DNA from: Sphingomonas trueperi
GTDB taxonomy: Bacteria; Pseudomonadota; Alphaproteobacteria; Sphingomonadales; Sphingomonadaceae
Direction: 5' to 3'
DNA: 64,000 bases
NCBI RefSeq assembly: GCF_011927635.1
Contig: NZ_JAATJB010000001.1
Coordinates: forward strand, 496,001-560,000
Below, one piece after another: positions 9,169 through 17,749 of this stretch. The translations under genes were made by a program, and so were the position numbers. Below the pieces are notes generated by a model. The model did no database searches and had not been told where the DNA came from. It saw only the letters and a program-made list of their open reading frames with translations. Within the stretch, counting starts at the first letter, position 1, and the number at the start of each line of letters is the position of its first letter.

Positions 9169-11571
9169 TTATTGCGCCCCCTTGGGCAGGGCATAGGCGA
9201 CGATCGAATCGCCCCGCTTGGTGCCCAGCGAACCATGGCCGCCGGCTGCGATGACAACGAACTGGCGGCCGCTCTTCGCAGACCAATAGCTCATCGGCGT
9301 CGCCTGGCCGCCGGCCGGCAGCCGGCCGCGCCACAGCACCTTGCCGGTCGTCACGTCATAGGCGCGCAGATAATAATCGAGCGCCGAGCCCATGAACGCC
9401 ACGCCGCCCGCGGTCAGCATCGGCCCGCCCAGCGAGGGCACGCCCAGCTTGAACGGCAGCGGGACCGGGGTCTGGTCGCGCGAGGTGCCGTTGCGGTGCT
9501 GCCACACGGTCTTGCCGCTCACCAGATCGATGCCGGCGACATAGCCCCAGGGCGGCGCCTGGCAGGGCAGGCCGAGCGCGGAGAGGAACGGGTTGAGCGC
9601 CACTGCGAACGGCGCGCCGGTATTGGGATTGAACCCCTTGATGTCGGAGCCGCTGAAGTCCGAGCCGCCGGCGGGTCCGCGCTGCCCGCGCGGCGCCGCG
9701 TCCGATTCCTTGCGCGGGACCAGCCGGTCGACGAACGCCATGTAGTTCGGGTGCGCGAAGGCGACCATGCGGACGGGATCGATCGCCATGCCGCCCCAGT
9801 CCATCACGCCGAAATTGCCGGGGAAGACCAGCGTGCCCTGCTGCGAGGGCGGGGTGTAGGGCCCCTCGTAGCGCAGTTGCTTGAACTTGATGCGGCAGGC
9901 GAGCTGGTCGAACATCGTCGCGCCCCACATATCCGCATCGGTGACGCGCTTCTTCGACATCAGGCTGAGCGCGGATTCGGGCTGAGTGGGGGCGGTACGG
10001 TCGCCGGGCGCGGCGCTCTGCGGCACCGGGATCTCGCGCACCGGCACCACCGGCTGGCCGGTGCGGCGGTCGAGCACGAAGATGTTGCCGGTCTTGGTCG
10101 ACTGGATCAGCGCGGGCACCCGGCCGCGGCCCGGCAGGTTGAGGTCGACCAGCGCGGGCTGGGCGGGCACGTCCATGTCCCACAGGTCGTGGTGGACGGT
10201 CTGGAAGGTCCAGCGCACCTTGCCGGTCGCCGCCTCGAGCGCGATCACCGAGGTGGCGAAGCGCTCGGTCTCCGGCGTGCGGCGGCCGCCCCATTGGTCG
10301 ATCGCGGCCATGCCGGTGGGGATGTAGACCAGGCCCAGCGCCGGATCGGCGGCGGCGATCGTCCAGCTGTTCGGGCTGGAGGGGAGGTAGCGGCCGGTGC
10401 CCGGTGCCTTTGGCGCGGTGTCGTTCGGGTTGGCCGGATCGAACGCCCATACCGCACGGCCGGTGTTCACGTCGTACGCGCGCACCACGCCCGAGGGCAT
10501 GAAGGTCGTCTTGTTGTCGTAGACCGCGCCGCCGAACACCGCGAGGTTGCCGATGATCACCGGCGGCGAGGTGATCTGCCACCAGCCGCGCTGCTGGCCG
10601 GGCAGGCCGGGCCAGACATCGACCTGGCCACCCGTGCCGAAGCCGGGGCAGGGGCGGCCGCTCGCCGCGTCGAGCGCGATCAGCCGAGCGTCGTTGGTGC
10701 CCATGATCAGCCGGTTATCGCATATGCCGCCGGTTCCGGGCGCGGCGCCGTTGCTGTGGTACGACACGCCGCGGCAGGTGAGGTGCTGCATCTCCTGCGA
10801 GGCGCGGATCTGTGGATCGTAGCGCCACACCTGCTTGCCGCTCTCCGCATCGAGCGCGAAGACGATGTTGTGCGGCGAACAGAGATAGACGAGGTTGCCG
10901 ACCTTGATCGGCGTTACCTCATAGGTGAATTCGTCCGGATCGGCGCCGGTCTTGAGATCGCCGGTGTGGAATTCCCAGGCCTTCTCCAGCCTGGCGACGT
11001 TTCCGGGGGTGATCTGGTCGATCGGCGACCAGCGATCGCCGCGCCACGAGCGGCCATAGGCGTTCCAGTCCTCCTTGGGCGTACCGCCCAGCACGCTGGC
11101 GGGCGCGATGCCACGGGCACCGGGCAGTGCGCCGGAAAGGTCGTGCGGGTTGGTGAAGGCGGTGGCGAGCAGCACGAGGGCTGCGATGCCGAGGCTGCCG
11201 ACCAAGGGCCAGGCGCGGCCCGGCCAGCGCGGCGAGCCCAGGCGTCGCGTCACGAAGGGCAACGCCAGCACGATGCCGAGCGGCACCAGGATGTCGCCGC
11301 GCGGGGCGAGCGCCCAGAAGTCCCACCCGGCCTCGGCCACCGCCCACACCATCGTCGCGACCAGCAGCGCTGCATAGAGCGTCAGCGCCGCCGCGCGCCG
11401 CCGGTGCAGCAGCCAGGCGGTGGCGAGCAGCGCCAGCCCGGCGAGCAGATAGTAGATCGATCCCCCGAGCAGCGCGAGCCATAGCCCGCCGCCGCCGATC
11501 GCCAGCCCGATCAGCGCCACGATCACGGCAAGGATGGTGAGCGAGCGCGAGGATCGTTGCTGGTCGGCCAT
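9169..11571 (-). CDS. gcd: Membrane-bound PQQ-dependent glucose-type dehydrogenase
   Basis: An 800-residue quinoprotein, the usual length for membrane glucose dehydrogenase. Residues ~10-150 hold five transmembrane helices; the remainder is the periplasmic eight-bladed propeller. Family hallmarks are DWNAYGRSWRGDRWSPIDQI, the W-docking blade repeats (WRYDPQ, VWAFDP, VRWTFQTVHHDLWDMD) and GNFGVMDWGGMAIDP. It oxidises aldoses (glucose, possibly quinate-type substrates) in the periplasm and passes electrons to ubiquinone. The start MADQQRSS follows a GGAG; the 60 upstream codons in frame are arginine-rich and unlike the family. No PQQ biosynthesis genes are present in the window. Confidence 0.94.
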   Translation of the reverse strand: MADQQRSSRSLTILAVIVALIGLAIGGGGLWLALLGGSIYYLLAGLALLATAWLLHRRRAAALTLYAALLVATMVWAVAEAGWDFWALAPRGDILVPLGIVLALPFVTRRLGSPRWPGRAWPLVGSLGIAALVLLATAFTNPHDLSGALPGARGIAPASVLGGTPKEDWNAYGRSWRGDRWSPIDQITPGNVARLEKAWEFHTGDLKTGADPDEFTYEVTPIKVGNLVYLCSPHNIVFALDAESGKQVWRYDPQIRASQEMQHLTCRGVSYHSNGAAPGTGGICDNRLIMGTNDARLIALDAASGRPCPGFGTGGQVDVWPGLPGQQRGWWQITSPPVIIGNLAVFGGAVYDNKTTFMPSGVVRAYDVNTGRAVWAFDPANPNDTAPKAPGTGRYLPSSPNSWTIAAADPALGLVYIPTGMAAIDQWGGRRTPETERFATSVIALEAATGKVRWTFQTVHHDLWDMDVPAQPALVDLNLPGRGRVPALIQSTKTGNIFVLDRRTGQPVVPVREIPVPQSAAPGDRTAPTQPESALSLMSKKRVTDADMWGATMFDQLACRIKFKQLRYEGPYTPPSQQGTLVFPGNFGVMDWGGMAIDPVRMVAFAHPNYMAFVDRLVPRKESDAAPRGQRGPAGGSDFSGSDIKGFNPNTGAPFAVALNPFLSALGLPCQAPPWGYVAGIDLVSGKTVWQHRNGTSRDQTPVPLPFKLGVPSLGGPMLTAGGVAFMGSALDYYLRAYDVTTGKVLWRGRLPAGGQATPMSYWSAKSGRQFVVIAAGGHGSLGTKRGDSIVAYALPKGAQ

Positions 11572-11815
11572 GGGCGCGCTCCGAAATCGGATCGAGGGGA
11601 GATGTCCGCCCAACCGGTGCGCGGCACCGCGGTTCCGGCGCCGTCGCGCACTAGGCAAGTTTTTCCTAGCGTCGCGCCCGGCCGGGGTACGGCTGTTTCT
11701 ATAAGAGACACAAAGGGGCGGTTGGCCCCCGGTTCGTGACGGAGCAGGCATTGGCGGGCATCATCCATCCTCGACGCGCAGCGCAGCCGGCGACGCGCCG
11801 CCAAGGCAGTGCGGC

Positions 11816-13000
11816 ATGAGGGTCCTCTTCTACCTTCCGGTGGTGACGCCCTGGTGGTTCGAGCAGGTGATCGAGCCCCTGATCCGCCGCGTTGCCGATG
11901 TGGCCGAGGTGCACGTGCTCGCGCCCGCCCCCTGGTGCAACACCGGGCTCGGTGCCCCGGAGCTCGAGCGTGTCGCCGATCTGGCGAACGTCCGCTGGGC
12001 GATCGTCGACGATGCCGGGCATCCCAGCCTGCGCACGGTACCGAGCGACCCGCAGGGGCTGATCGACTATGTCCGCGGCCTCGCGCCCGACCTTACGCTG
12101 TGCCGCAGCGCCGATTTCGAGACGCCGCGCCATTTCCCGGGCCAGGTCCGCTACATCATGGAGGCGGTGACCACGCCGTTCCAGCCGGTGTCGCCGGCGA
12201 ACACCGTCCATTTCACCGAAGAGCCCTTCGTCAACGGCGCGATGCCCGTGCTCTCGGAGGCGGATGCCGCCCGGCTCGACGCGCTGATCGCGCCGTTCTG
12301 GCCGGACATGGAGGCGCATTGGCAGGCCGCCGCGCGCGATCGCGATTCGGTCTATCGCGCGATCGGCATTCCCGGCGATCGGCCGGTGGTCGTGCTCCCG
12401 CTCGAATATGAGCATGCGGAGAATTTCTTCCTGCAGCACCGGCCCGACCGGCTCAGCAACCAGGCGCTGGTCGCGCAGGCGGCGGCCGCGGCCGAGGCGG
12501 CGGGGGTGACGCTGGCCGTCACCGATCATCCGCTCAACACGCTGCACGTCGATCGCGACGCGCTGTACGACTTCATCTTCGATCTCGGCGGACCGATCCT
12601 CGCCGATCAGCCGGTGTTCGGCGTCTCGGCGACCACGGCGCTGCTCCGCCACGGCGACGGCGTGCTGCTGAACGATTCGAAGAGCTTCGCCGTCGCTGCT
12701 GCCTTCGGCGTGCCGATGTTCCGCCAGTCGCGCTTCCCCAGCGCAGCCTGGCTGCACGCCGAGACAGATCTGGCCGCCTATTTCGCCGCAGTGCGCGCGG
12801 GCAAGGCGCAGCGGCCGGACATGGACGCCGTCCGCCGCTGGTTCGCCTATCACAACGCCAACGAGGCCTTTTACCCGACCGATCCGCTGCTCACCGGGGC
12901 GATGGTGATCGAGCGCGCGCTGAACCCGGTCGATCCGGCGCGCTGGGAAGCCGGCGTAGCGCGGCTCCAGCGCTATGCGGCGCTGGAGACCGTCGCATGA
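11816..13000 (+). CDS. Glycosyltransferase-like protein of the ulosonate operon
   Basis: A 394-residue soluble protein I cannot place firmly. The N-terminus MRVLFYLPVVTPWWFEQVI and the later LPLEYEHAENFF, TDHPLN and LLNDSKSFAVAAAFGVPMF segments suggest a two-domain GT-B or capsule-synthesis (KpsC/KpsS-like) fold. It opens a four-gene operon and overlaps kpsF by ATGA. The position beside Kdo-type sugar genes makes transfer of an activated ulosonic acid to a surface glycan the best guess. Assignment of function is inference from context only. Confidence 0.6.
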   Translation: MRVLFYLPVVTPWWFEQVIEPLIRRVADVAEVHVLAPAPWCNTGLGAPELERVADLANVRWAIVDDAGHPSLRTVPSDPQGLIDYVRGLAPDLTLCRSADFETPRHFPGQVRYIMEAVTTPFQPVSPANTVHFTEEPFVNGAMPVLSEADAARLDALIAPFWPDMEAHWQAAARDRDSVYRAIGIPGDRPVVVLPLEYEHAENFFLQHRPDRLSNQALVAQAAAAAEAAGVTLAVTDHPLNTLHVDRDALYDFIFDLGGPILADQPVFGVSATTALLRHGDGVLLNDSKSFAVAAAFGVPMFRQSRFPSAAWLHAETDLAAYFAAVRAGKAQRPDMDAVRRWFAYHNANEAFYPTDPLLTGAMVIERALNPVDPARWEAGVARLQRYAALETVA

Positions 13001-13995
13001 AGCATGCAGCGATCGTGCAGGCCGCAGAGTCGACCCCGGTCCCCGCGCTCGCCTGGGCAGGCGAGGTGATCGCGGGCGAACGCCGTGCGCTCGAAGCCTT
13101 CGAGGCCGCCTTGCCGCCCGCGCTCGCCGATGCCGTGGCGGTGATCGCGGGGCGGGCGAGCCCGCTCACCTGCCTGGGCATGGGCAAGTCGGGGCTGATC
13201 GCCGCCAAGGTCGCGGCCACCTTCTCCAGCCTCGGCACCCCGGCCTATGCGCTCAACGCCGCGGAAGCGGCGCACGGCGACCTGGGCGCGGTGCAGGACG
13301 GCGACGTCGTGCTGCTCTTCTCGAACAGCGGCACCACCGACGAGATCCTGCGCATCCTGCCCGTGCTGAAGGGCCGCGCCTGCGTGCTGATCGGCGTGGT
13401 CGGCCGCCCCGATTCGCCGCTCGGCCGCGCGGTCGACATCCTGATTCCCGCCTGCGTCGCGTGCGAGGCCGATCATATCGGTATGGCACCCACGTCGAGC
13501 ACGACGCTCCAGCTCGCGATCGGCGACGCGCTGGCGGTGGCGGTCAGCCGCAGCCTGGGCTTCACCCGCGCCGATTTCCTCCGCCACCATCCCGCCGGGC
13601 TGCTCGGCCGCCAGTCGCTGCCGCTGCGCACGCTGATGCGCACGGGCGACGAGCTGCCGGTGGTGGGCCCCCATGCGCCAGTCGCCGACCTGCTCGCCGC
13701 CATGTCGCGCGGGCGGATGGGCGCCGCCTGCGTGGTGGGCGAGGACGGCAGGCTGCTCGGCCTGGTCGTCGACGGCGACATCCGCCGGCACTTCCAGTCC
13801 CGCCGCGACGTCTACGACACCCCCGCCAGCGCGCTGATGCAGCCGCGACCGCGCGTGATCGACGTGGCTGCCACGCTCGGCGACGCGCTGCTGCTGCTGC
13901 GCGAGCGCGAAGGCGGCTATTCGGTCCTGCCCGTGGTCGACGGTGCGGGGCTTTTGCACGGCATGCTGCATGCCAAGGACATGTTGAATGGCTAA
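12997..13995 (+). CDS. kpsF: KpsF/GutQ-type arabinose-5-phosphate isomerase
   Basis: A 332-residue protein converting D-ribulose-5-phosphate to D-arabinose-5-phosphate, the first step to Kdo. A SIS domain (~45-190) has GMGKSGLIAAKVAATFSSLGTPAYALNAAEAAHGDLG and LLFSNSGTTDEI, followed by SSTTTLQLAIGDALA. Two CBS domains (~205-330) follow. Length and layout match KpsF/KdsD. It overlaps the previous gene by 4 bp and the next by 8 bp. In E. coli group 2 capsule loci kpsF also sits with CMP-Kdo synthetase and Kdo transferases. Confidence 0.93.
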   Translation: MKHAAIVQAAESTPVPALAWAGEVIAGERRALEAFEAALPPALADAVAVIAGRASPLTCLGMGKSGLIAAKVAATFSSLGTPAYALNAAEAAHGDLGAVQDGDVVLLFSNSGTTDEILRILPVLKGRACVLIGVVGRPDSPLGRAVDILIPACVACEADHIGMAPTSSTTLQLAIGDALAVAVSRSLGFTRADFLRHHPAGLLGRQSLPLRTLMRTGDELPVVGPHAPVADLLAAMSRGRMGAACVVGEDGRLLGLVVDGDIRRHFQSRRDVYDTPASALMQPRPRVIDVAATLGDALLLLREREGGYSVLPVVDGAGLLHGMLHAKDMLNG

Positions 13996-15316
13996 GCCCC
14001 TGAAGATCGTTGCCTTCGTTCCCGCCAAGGGCAGCAGCGAGCGCGTGTCGGACAAGAATACCCGGATCCTCGACGGCGAGCATCTGTTCCGCCGCAAGCT
14101 GCTCCAGGCGCTCGACTGCCCGGCAATCAGCGAAGTCTGCCTCGATACCGAGAGCGCGGCGATGGCCGCGCTGGCGAGCGATCTGCCGGTCACCTGGCTC
14201 CAGCGCCCGAGCGAACTGGCGACCAACGCCACCGACGGGCACGGCATGTTCGCCTGGGAATGTGCGCAGCGCCCCGATGCCGATATCTGGGTCCAGCTGC
14301 TCTGTACCGCGCCCTTCGTCACCGCCGACACGATCGGCCGGGCGATCGAACGGCTGCTCGCCGATCCGGAGGCGGACAGCCTCGTCGCGGTCACCCGCGC
14401 CAAGCAATATTGCTGGGACGGGCAGCTGCCCGCCTATGGCACCGGCCGCATCCCGAACAGCGTCGAACTGCCGGAGACGATCGTCGAGGCGATGAGCCTC
14501 TACATCGTCCGCCGCACCGGCGAGGGCCCGGCGACGCGCCGCTTCGGCACGCGGCCGATCCTGTTCGATCTCGATCCCATCGAGCAGATCGACATCAACC
14601 ATCACCACGACCTGCTGATCGCCGAGACGGTTGCCGCCGGCTTCCGCCAGGCCGAGGTCACCCGCTTCCGCGCGATGCTGCCGCATCTCTCCTCCCCGGT
14701 GCTGTCGGATATCCTCAAGGAGCGCGGCCACCGGGTGGTGCTGCCCAAGGCGCTGCGCCCGACCACGGGGGGCAAGTTCCTCGGCCGCGCCAAGACGCTC
14801 GAGCTCGCCGCGCTGCCCGACCGGCCCGATCGCGAACCCGGCGGCGCATGGAACGGCATCTATGGCGCGTTGCAATCCTATCGCTTCGTGCGGCCCGGCG
14901 ACGTGATCATGGTCGCGACCGAGCTGCCCGACTTCGCCTATTTCGGCGACCTCAACGCCAATCTCGCGATCCGGTCGGGCGCGGTCGGCGCGGTGATCGA
15001 CGGCGCGACGCGCGACACGGCGGACGTGCGCGCGCTGGGCCTGCCGGTCTATGCCCGCAGCCAGACCTGCGACGACATCAAGTACGAGGGCACGGTCAAG
15101 GCGATGAACCGTCCGATCACCATGGGCGAGGTGCGCATCGCCAATGGCGACGTGATCTTCGCCGACCAGGACGGCATCGTCGCGGTGCCGCGGGCATTGT
15201 GGCCCGAGATCGAAGCGGCGGCGTGGGACGTGCTGTCCAACGAAGCCACCATTCGCATGCAGGCCGCGCGCGGCCGCGACGTGGATGCCATTCTCGCCGA
15301 TTGCGGCGCGTTCTGA
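13988..15316 (+). CDS. Fusion: NeuA/KdsB-type CMP-sugar cytidylyltransferase plus RraA/HMG-aldolase-like domain
   Basis: A 442-residue two-domain protein. Residues ~5-225 are a CMP-ulosonate synthetase-type nucleotidyltransferase ([39 protein letters not shown]). Residues ~233-440 match the RraA / class II pyruvate aldolase family ([44 protein letters not shown]). Asp321, Arg342 and Asp343 form an exact D-X20-R-D motif, the metal- and pyruvate-binding signature of HMG/CHA aldolases. I infer activation of an ulosonic acid as the CMP sugar, with the second domain possibly making, cleaving or proofreading such a pyruvate-derived sugar. The gene overlaps kpsF and precedes kdsA by 11 bp. Confidence 0.88.
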   Translation: MAKPLKIVAFVPAKGSSERVSDKNTRILDGEHLFRRKLLQALDCPAISEVCLDTESAAMAALASDLPVTWLQRPSELATNATDGHGMFAWECAQRPDADIWVQLLCTAPFVTADTIGRAIERLLADPEADSLVAVTRAKQYCWDGQLPAYGTGRIPNSVELPETIVEAMSLYIVRRTGEGPATRRFGTRPILFDLDPIEQIDINHHHDLLIAETVAAGFRQAEVTRFRAMLPHLSSPVLSDILKERGHRVVLPKALRPTTGGKFLGRAKTLELAALPDRPDREPGGAWNGIYGALQSYRFVRPGDVIMVATELPDFAYFGDLNANLAIRSGAVGAVIDGATRDTADVRALGLPVYARSQTCDDIKYEGTVKAMNRPITMGEVRIANGDVIFADQDGIVAVPRALWPEIEAAAWDVLSNEATIRMQAARGRDVDAILADCGAF

Positions 15317-15327
15317 AGGATTTTCGC

Positions 15328-16149
15328 ATGAAGACGGTCAAGGTCGGTGCCCTGGAGATTGCCAACGACAAGCCGTTCGTGCTGGTCGCCGGGCCGTGCG
15401 CGATGGAGAGCCGCGACCATGCCTTCTTCATGGCCGAGGCACTGACGACGCTGTGCGCCGATCTCGGCATCGGCTTCCTCTACAAGAGCTCGTTCGACAA
15501 GGGGAACCGCACCTCGATCGACGCACCGCGCGGCATCGGCATGGACGCGGCGCTCAAGGTGTTCGCCGAGCTGAAGGCCGCGTTCGGCTGCCCGGTGCTG
15601 ACCGACGTGCACGATGCCGGCCAGTGCGCGCCGGTGGCCGAGGTGGTCGACGTGCTGCAGATCCCGGCCTTCCTCTGCCGCCAGACCGACCTGCTGATCG
15701 CCGCTGCCCGGACCGGTCGCGCGGTGAACGTCAAGAAGGGCCAGTTTCTCGCGCCCTGGGACATGAAGAATGTCGCCAACAAGCTGGCGTCCACGGGCAA
15801 CGAGAAGATCATCCTGTGCGAGCGCGGCGCCAGCTTCGGCTACAACACGCTGGTCAGCGACATGCGCGCGCTGCCGATCCTGGCGGAAACCGGCTATCCG
15901 GTGATGTTCGACGCCACCCATTCGGTGCAGCAGCCGGGCGGGCAGGGCACCAGCTCGGGCGGGCAGCGCGAATTCGTGCCGGTGCTCGCGCGCGCCGCGG
16001 TGGCGGTGGGCGTCGCGGCGGTGTTCATCGAGACGCACCAGGCGCCCGATACCGCCCCCAGCGACGGCCCCAACATGGTGCCGCTCGACCAGCTGCGCGG
16101 CCTGCTCACCCGCCTGAAGGCGTTCGACACGCTCGCCAAGGCGGGCTGA
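15328..16149 (+). CDS. kdsA: 3-deoxy-8-phosphooctulonate synthase
   Basis: A 273-residue aldolase-type enzyme joining PEP and arabinose-5-phosphate to Kdo-8-phosphate. Family motifs are [57 protein letters not shown] and [12 protein letters not shown]. It begins at the ATG at 15328 after AAGGA; a longer frame upstream is a shadow of the fusion gene. KpsF supplies its sugar substrate from the same operon. No KdsC phosphatase is present in the cluster, so Kdo-8-phosphate would need one from elsewhere. Confidence 0.96.
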   Translation: MKTVKVGALEIANDKPFVLVAGPCAMESRDHAFFMAEALTTLCADLGIGFLYKSSFDKGNRTSIDAPRGIGMDAALKVFAELKAAFGCPVLTDVHDAGQCAPVAEVVDVLQIPAFLCRQTDLLIAAARTGRAVNVKKGQFLAPWDMKNVANKLASTGNEKIILCERGASFGYNTLVSDMRALPILAETGYPVMFDATHSVQQPGGQGTSSGGQREFVPVLARAAVAVGVAAVFIETHQAPDTAPSDGPNMVPLDQLRGLLTRLKAFDTLAKAG

Positions 16150-16160
16150 GCCGACGCCGC

Positions 16161-16385
16161 TCAGCGGCCGAGCTGTTCCTTCAGCGCATCGATCCGCTTC
16201 GAGGCCTCGGCCTTGTTGAGATCGCCCTCGATCGGCGGCTCGCCCGCTTCCTCGAGCAGGGTGGTGAGGTAGGAGGCCTGGGCGCCGGTCATCGGATCGT
16301 CGCCCGAGACCCAGTCGTCGGGGTCCTTTTCGGTGTTCGAGCCGGGATGCTCGTCGAGCTTCGGGTTGTGCAGCGTTTCAGCCAT
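16161..16385 (-). CDS. Small acidic DUF3072-type protein
   Basis: A 74-residue acidic protein (MAETLHNPKLDEHPGSNTEKDPDDWVSGDDPMTGAQASYL...) resembling the DUF3072 family. These proteins show the MTGAQASYLTTLLEEAGE pattern followed by a charged helix ending in KRIDALKEQLG. The function is not known. The ATG at 16385 has a GAGG upstream. It runs convergent with kdsA and is separated from it by 11 bp. Confidence 0.82.
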   Translation of the reverse strand: MAETLHNPKLDEHPGSNTEKDPDDWVSGDDPMTGAQASYLTTLLEEAGEPPIEGDLNKAEASKRIDALKEQLGR

Positions 16386-16520
16386 GATCGCCTCGCGGGT
16401 TGTTCCTGTTACGTTCGATAACGGGCGGCGCAATGGGCTGGTTCCACGGCATTTCTTCTGAACCCTCGCGGCTTCGGTCCGTTAGGGGAGGACCGATGCC
16501 GGCCAGCAAGGAGCCATGCC

Positions 16521-16910
16521 ATGTCCCTCGAGAAGATGATCGCGCTGCACCCCGATGTGGGGGCCGATGCCAACGAAGCGCTCGCCAAGGCGGCGCGCCA
16601 CGCCATGCTCTGCTCGCTGATGTGCACCAGCTGCGCCGATGCCTGCGTCGCCGAGGAAATGGACATGCGGCAATGCGTGCGGACCTGCCTCGATTGCGCC
16701 GATGTCTGCGCCGCCACCGCCCGGTTGGCGACACGGCGGACCGGGCAGAACATCGCGATGCTGCGGACGATGCTGGAGACCTGCATTCGCGCCTGCGAAC
16801 TTTGTGCCGAGGAATGCGCCAGGCACGACCACGAGCATTGCACGCTCTGCGCGACGATGTGCCGCGAGTGCGCCGGGGATTGCCGCGCCGTGCTGCCCAG
16901 CGTGCAGTAA
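16521..16910 (+). CDS. Cytosolic copper-storage protein (Csp, four-helix bundle)
   Basis: A 129-residue cysteine-rich helical protein with about 17 cysteines in CxxxC and CxxC spacing on each helix (CSLMCTSCADAC, CVRTCLDCADVC, CIRACELCAEEC, CTLCATMCRECAGDC). This is the pattern of Csp proteins, whose four-helix bundle lines its core with Cys thiolates to store many Cu(I) ions. There is no signal peptide or Tat motif, so it should be the cytosolic Csp3-like type. The start follows AAGGAGCC. No copper exporter is adjacent. Confidence 0.92.
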   Translation: MSLEKMIALHPDVGADANEALAKAARHAMLCSLMCTSCADACVAEEMDMRQCVRTCLDCADVCAATARLATRRTGQNIAMLRTMLETCIRACELCAEECARHDHEHCTLCATMCRECAGDCRAVLPSVQ

Positions 16911-16959
16911 CGCCGGGTAGCAGGGGCGGGAGGGCGCGCAGACCCTCCCGCCCGCGCCG

Positions 16960-17634
16960 TCACTGCTGCCAGACGGTGACGTTGGAATTGCCGACGCTGC
17001 CGAAGCCCTCGGTCGCCATGACCTGATAGTTCATCGTGCCCAGGTTCATGCCGACATTGGCCCAGGCATTGACATGGTTGCGGAAGGTGATTGTGTTGTT
17101 GACGCCGGTGGCGCGCTTGGCGGTACGCACGCTCCAATATTGGTAGAAGGTGGCGTTGCCGATGATCGACGGCGCGTTGACCCGCTGGGTACGGTAGATG
17201 CGGTAGGTGCCGCCGTCGCTGTTCACCGTGCCGAGCTGCTGCGCATTGCCCGGCGGGGTGAAGTTGCCCCAATTGTCGACGACATAATATTCGACCAGCG
17301 GATTGGTCGACCAGCCGTACAGCGTCAGATACCCGTTGTTGCCGGGTACGAACACGCCTGCATTATAGCCGACGACGCGGTTGATCGATCCCGTTGCCCA
17401 GCCCTTGCCGACGACGAGATTGCCGCTGCCGCCGAGGCTCCAATTGACGCTGTAGTTGCCGCCGCTGCCGAGCGTCATGCAACCCGAGCCCGAATCGCGG
17501 AAGAACGTATAGAAAAAGCCGTTGTTGGTGCCGGTCTGGTTCGAGCAGATTGTCTGCGCATGTGCGCTGCCGATCGATGCCGCTACGGCGAGCAGCGATG
17601 GTAGCGCTATCATTTTTAGAGCCTTGGCGATCAT
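16960..17634 (-). CDS. Secreted endo-1,4-beta-xylanase, GH11
   Basis: A 224-residue enzyme with a signal peptide ending near AHA-QT (residue ~26) and a single GH11 beta-jelly-roll. The catalytic nucleophile is Glu115 in [11 protein letters not shown] and the acid/base is Glu209 in [11 protein letters not shown]. Further family features are [29 protein letters not shown] and [23 protein letters not shown]. No carbohydrate-binding module is attached. It hydrolyses the xylan backbone outside the cell or in the periplasm. A near-consensus AGGAGG precedes the ATG. It stands alone, but the GH115 glucuronidase 6 kb away would act on the same polymer. Confidence 0.95.
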   Translation of the reverse strand: MIAKALKMIALPSLLAVAASIGSAHAQTICSNQTGTNNGFFYTFFRDSGSGCMTLGSGGNYSVNWSLGGSGNLVVGKGWATGSINRVVGYNAGVFVPGNNGYLTLYGWSTNPLVEYYVVDNWGNFTPPGNAQQLGTVNSDGGTYRIYRTQRVNAPSIIGNATFYQYWSVRTAKRATGVNNTITFRNHVNAWANVGMNLGTMNYQVMATEGFGSVGNSNVTVWQQ

Positions 17635-17669
17635 GATTCCTCCTCCTTCGACGGTCGTTACCGAACATT

Positions 17670-17690
17670 GTCACATATCTACGTCGTGAC
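17670..17690. promoter_or_regulatory. Inverted repeat upstream of the xylanase gene
   Basis: GTCAC and GTGAC arms with an 11-bp spacer lie about 36 bp upstream of the xylanase start. The size and symmetry fit a dimeric regulator site (Crp-like or LacI-like), which would suit a substrate-controlled enzyme. No regulator gene is adjacent, and five-base arms could arise by chance. Confidence 0.3.
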
Positions 17691-17749
17691 GTGCGCCAAC
17701 ATGATCGATGCGAAGGTGAGTCGTCAATGTGCTCCAAAGATACTTTGAT

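Noticed and set aside
7002..11484. Long plus-strand frames of 750 and 810 codons
   Set aside because: They are antisense to the histidine kinase and gcd, both of which carry full family motifs. The antisense products are Arg/Gln/His-rich with no recognisable domain.
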